From: Odontocerum albicorne
Lineage: Eukaryota; Arthropoda; Insecta; Trichoptera; Odontoceridae
Assembly: GCA_949825065.1 (NCBI GenBank)
Contig: OX463864.1
Span: 16,877,327 to 16,941,326 of the forward strand
DNA: 64,000 nucleotides
Direction of reading: 5' to 3'
This document shows, in pieces, positions 62,565 through 64,000 of this stretch. The notes below the pieces were generated by a model. It was not told the origin of the DNA and did no database searches. It worked only from the letters and a program-made list of their open reading frames with translations. How positions within the stretch are numbered: the stretch's first letter is position 1; every line of letters starts with the position of its first letter. Made by a program: the position numbers and the translations under genes.

Positions 62565-62650
62565 ATTTTTTTGGATACCATCGAGAATCGAACTCGATAC
62601 CACTGGGTAGAATTCAATCGTCTTACCATTTAGTCCACGGAGGTTTCCAA
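62565..62650 (-). repeat. tRNA-headed SINE, head
   Basis: The forward strand shows GAGAATCGAACTCGATACC (reversed B box) and CATTTAGTCCACGGAGGTTT (reversed A box and 5' end). Good match to the head at 6186/20311. Confidence 0.65.
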
Positions 62651-63904
62651 CATTTAAAGTAATTTATTTATGTCAATATTTTTTTGTCATTTAACAAAGT
62701 TAAATTTTAAATTGAAAATAGTTTATTTTTTATGAATATTAATCCTTGACATGAATACCTTAATGCAGCATTAAAATATTCTGGCCATAAATGTTAAAGT
62801 AACATTGAGTCGAAGCTGGGACGCATGGATGTTAAGTTATTATAAACATCAAGAGACGAAAGCTCAGGCTACCCTTAACATTTAATTTATAAAAGCAAAT
62901 GCTTAATCTTAAGAAAAGTAAAGCAAAAAAAAAACAAGATCTTTTACATGCTTTTTAGGTACTTCGAGCAGCGACCGCAGTAATTATATACCCTCAGAAA
63001 TTATGTCCCGGAAGGAAATACCCCACTCCAGAGGACCACTTCTTCCTCTCCCATCCCAGTCTGCGTTTCCGCCTTCCTTCCTACATTACGACACTGAGTA
63101 TTGTTAAATTTAAACTTTCCCCCGGCTGAGTGTTTCAAATTTTTCCCCCCTCGTTATTATATCGCCGTTGTTTTTTTCCTGAAACTTCCCTCATAATCCA
63201 ATGCGGAATTTCACGCCGTGACTTTCGACTTCTTTCTTTGAGGTCTCTCGAGTCACGGGTGGGTGAGATTGGAAAAGGTGTACTTGTACCTCTAATTCTT
63301 TTGTTTTATACACAGCCGTCAATTGTCTCGGGACCTTCGACTTTACAAGGTTTTTTTCCCCTTGATTGTATAGTGTCACCATAGTTTTTTTAGTAGTTTT
63401 TCTTTCTTTTCAAAATCTACGAGAATGATTATTTTATACACCTTACATATAAATATTGAACTTAATTACGTATAAAAACAATTCATACAGTGTACCTTCT
63501 TACTAAGAAATCTCAAAATATTATACTTTCTTAAAAACATCAAATTTTTTTTAGACGTCAATATCCGAGGTCCCATTCAAAAAGCACAGCCCATGAATCC
63601 GAGGAAAATCACTTGGTAAGCTATTGGCTATTCATTGCCAGTTTAAACAAATAAATATTTCTTTATCTCAAATAGTTTTAAGGAACATAAAATCATATAT
63701 TTTTCAACATAGTTGAATGAGATGTTACTCATATCAGAAATATTAAGATAAAAGAAGTGACCGTCACATCCCTCCTCTGGCAATTCTCCTCATAATGATT
63801 CACAAAGGCATGTAAGAGTTAACATTGATCTTTGTATATAAATTATTTGATTTATGTAAAAACATTTTTTTTAAAGTAGCATAAAAACAATGACATGGTA
63901 GATT
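62651..63904. other. Unassigned span
   Basis: No recognisable gene. Pyrimidine-rich, GC-richer text at about 63010-63200 stands out slightly. The frame at 63130-63384 has no motif. Confidence 0.4.
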
Positions 63905-64000
63905 TAACGAATTTTAATGTATGGATGCGAATCATGGATTCTCTACATACGACATACGAGTATTAGAACACTCAAAAAATATCAGCAGAGGCACCTTAGG
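63905..64000 (+). pseudogene. LINE fragment running off the right edge
   Basis: The plus strand reads LMYGCESWILYIRHTSIRTL, KKYQQRHLR. The L-x-Y-G-C-E-S-W-x-L-Y-x-R-H-I-R-x-L-x-x-x-x-Q-R-x-L-R pattern is the post-RT region of a LINE in which RRH is followed by an F/Y-x-Q-R-C-L-R motif. Truncated by the window end. Confidence 0.6.

Overview
The window looks like intergenic, AT-rich nuclear DNA from an arthropod, most likely an insect. A lepidopteran-like host is my best guess from the mariner, RTE-type LINE and tRNA-SINE content, but the sequence does not prove it. I found no convincing host protein-coding gene, rRNA gene or functional tRNA gene. Nearly everything recognisable is a transposable element, a broken piece of one, or a tandem repeat. 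The only intact reading frame of clear function is a mariner transposase at 30451-31470.

Layout. 1-12.6 kb: LINE 3' fragments of at least three families, interleaved with tRNA-headed SINEs. 13.6-14.8 kb: a LINE fragment split by a 765-bp hAT element with a perfect 8-bp target duplication. 16.7-17.6 kb: an internally deleted mariner. 18.7-19.5 kb: a Penelope-like fold-back element, itself split by an RTE-type LINE. 24.5-25.0 kb: one LTR with a primer-binding site. 27.4-27.6 kb: a perfect-arm hairpin MITE. 30.26-31.55 kb: an intact cecropia-type mariner. 33.7-34.3 kb: a 33-bp minisatellite grown from the edge of a LINE coding remnant. 34.5-34.8 kb: a Penelope-like fold-back. 38.2-39.3 kb: a 102-bp tandem array. 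41.3-41.8 kb: a 35-bp array. 42.5-43.0 kb: a second Penelope-like fold-back family. 45.2-46.2 kb: a LINE fragment interrupted by an RTE copy with a 15-bp target duplication. 47.5-48.0 kb: a PIF/Harbinger-like remnant with a MADF exon. 52.2-53.5 kb: Penelope-like GIY-YIG endonuclease coding sequence. 55-62 kb: further LINE, SINE and Penelope-like copies.

The most interesting system is a set of Penelope-like elements (PLEs). Their terminal fold-backs repeatedly carry a hammerhead-ribozyme-like core: CTGANGA, a stem II hairpin, GAAA, a short stem III, then GTC or GTT. Three copies are bounded by perfect 11, 12 and 14-bp target duplications. One larger copy connects the same terminal sequence to a frameshifted GIY-YIG endonuclease. 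A second theme is a tRNA-headed SINE whose 3' tail matches the 3' end of a LINE present in three copies, suggesting that this LINE mobilised the SINE. LINE family labels used below (RTE-A, RTE-B, LINE-C, LINE-J) and PLE-1/2/3 are my own.
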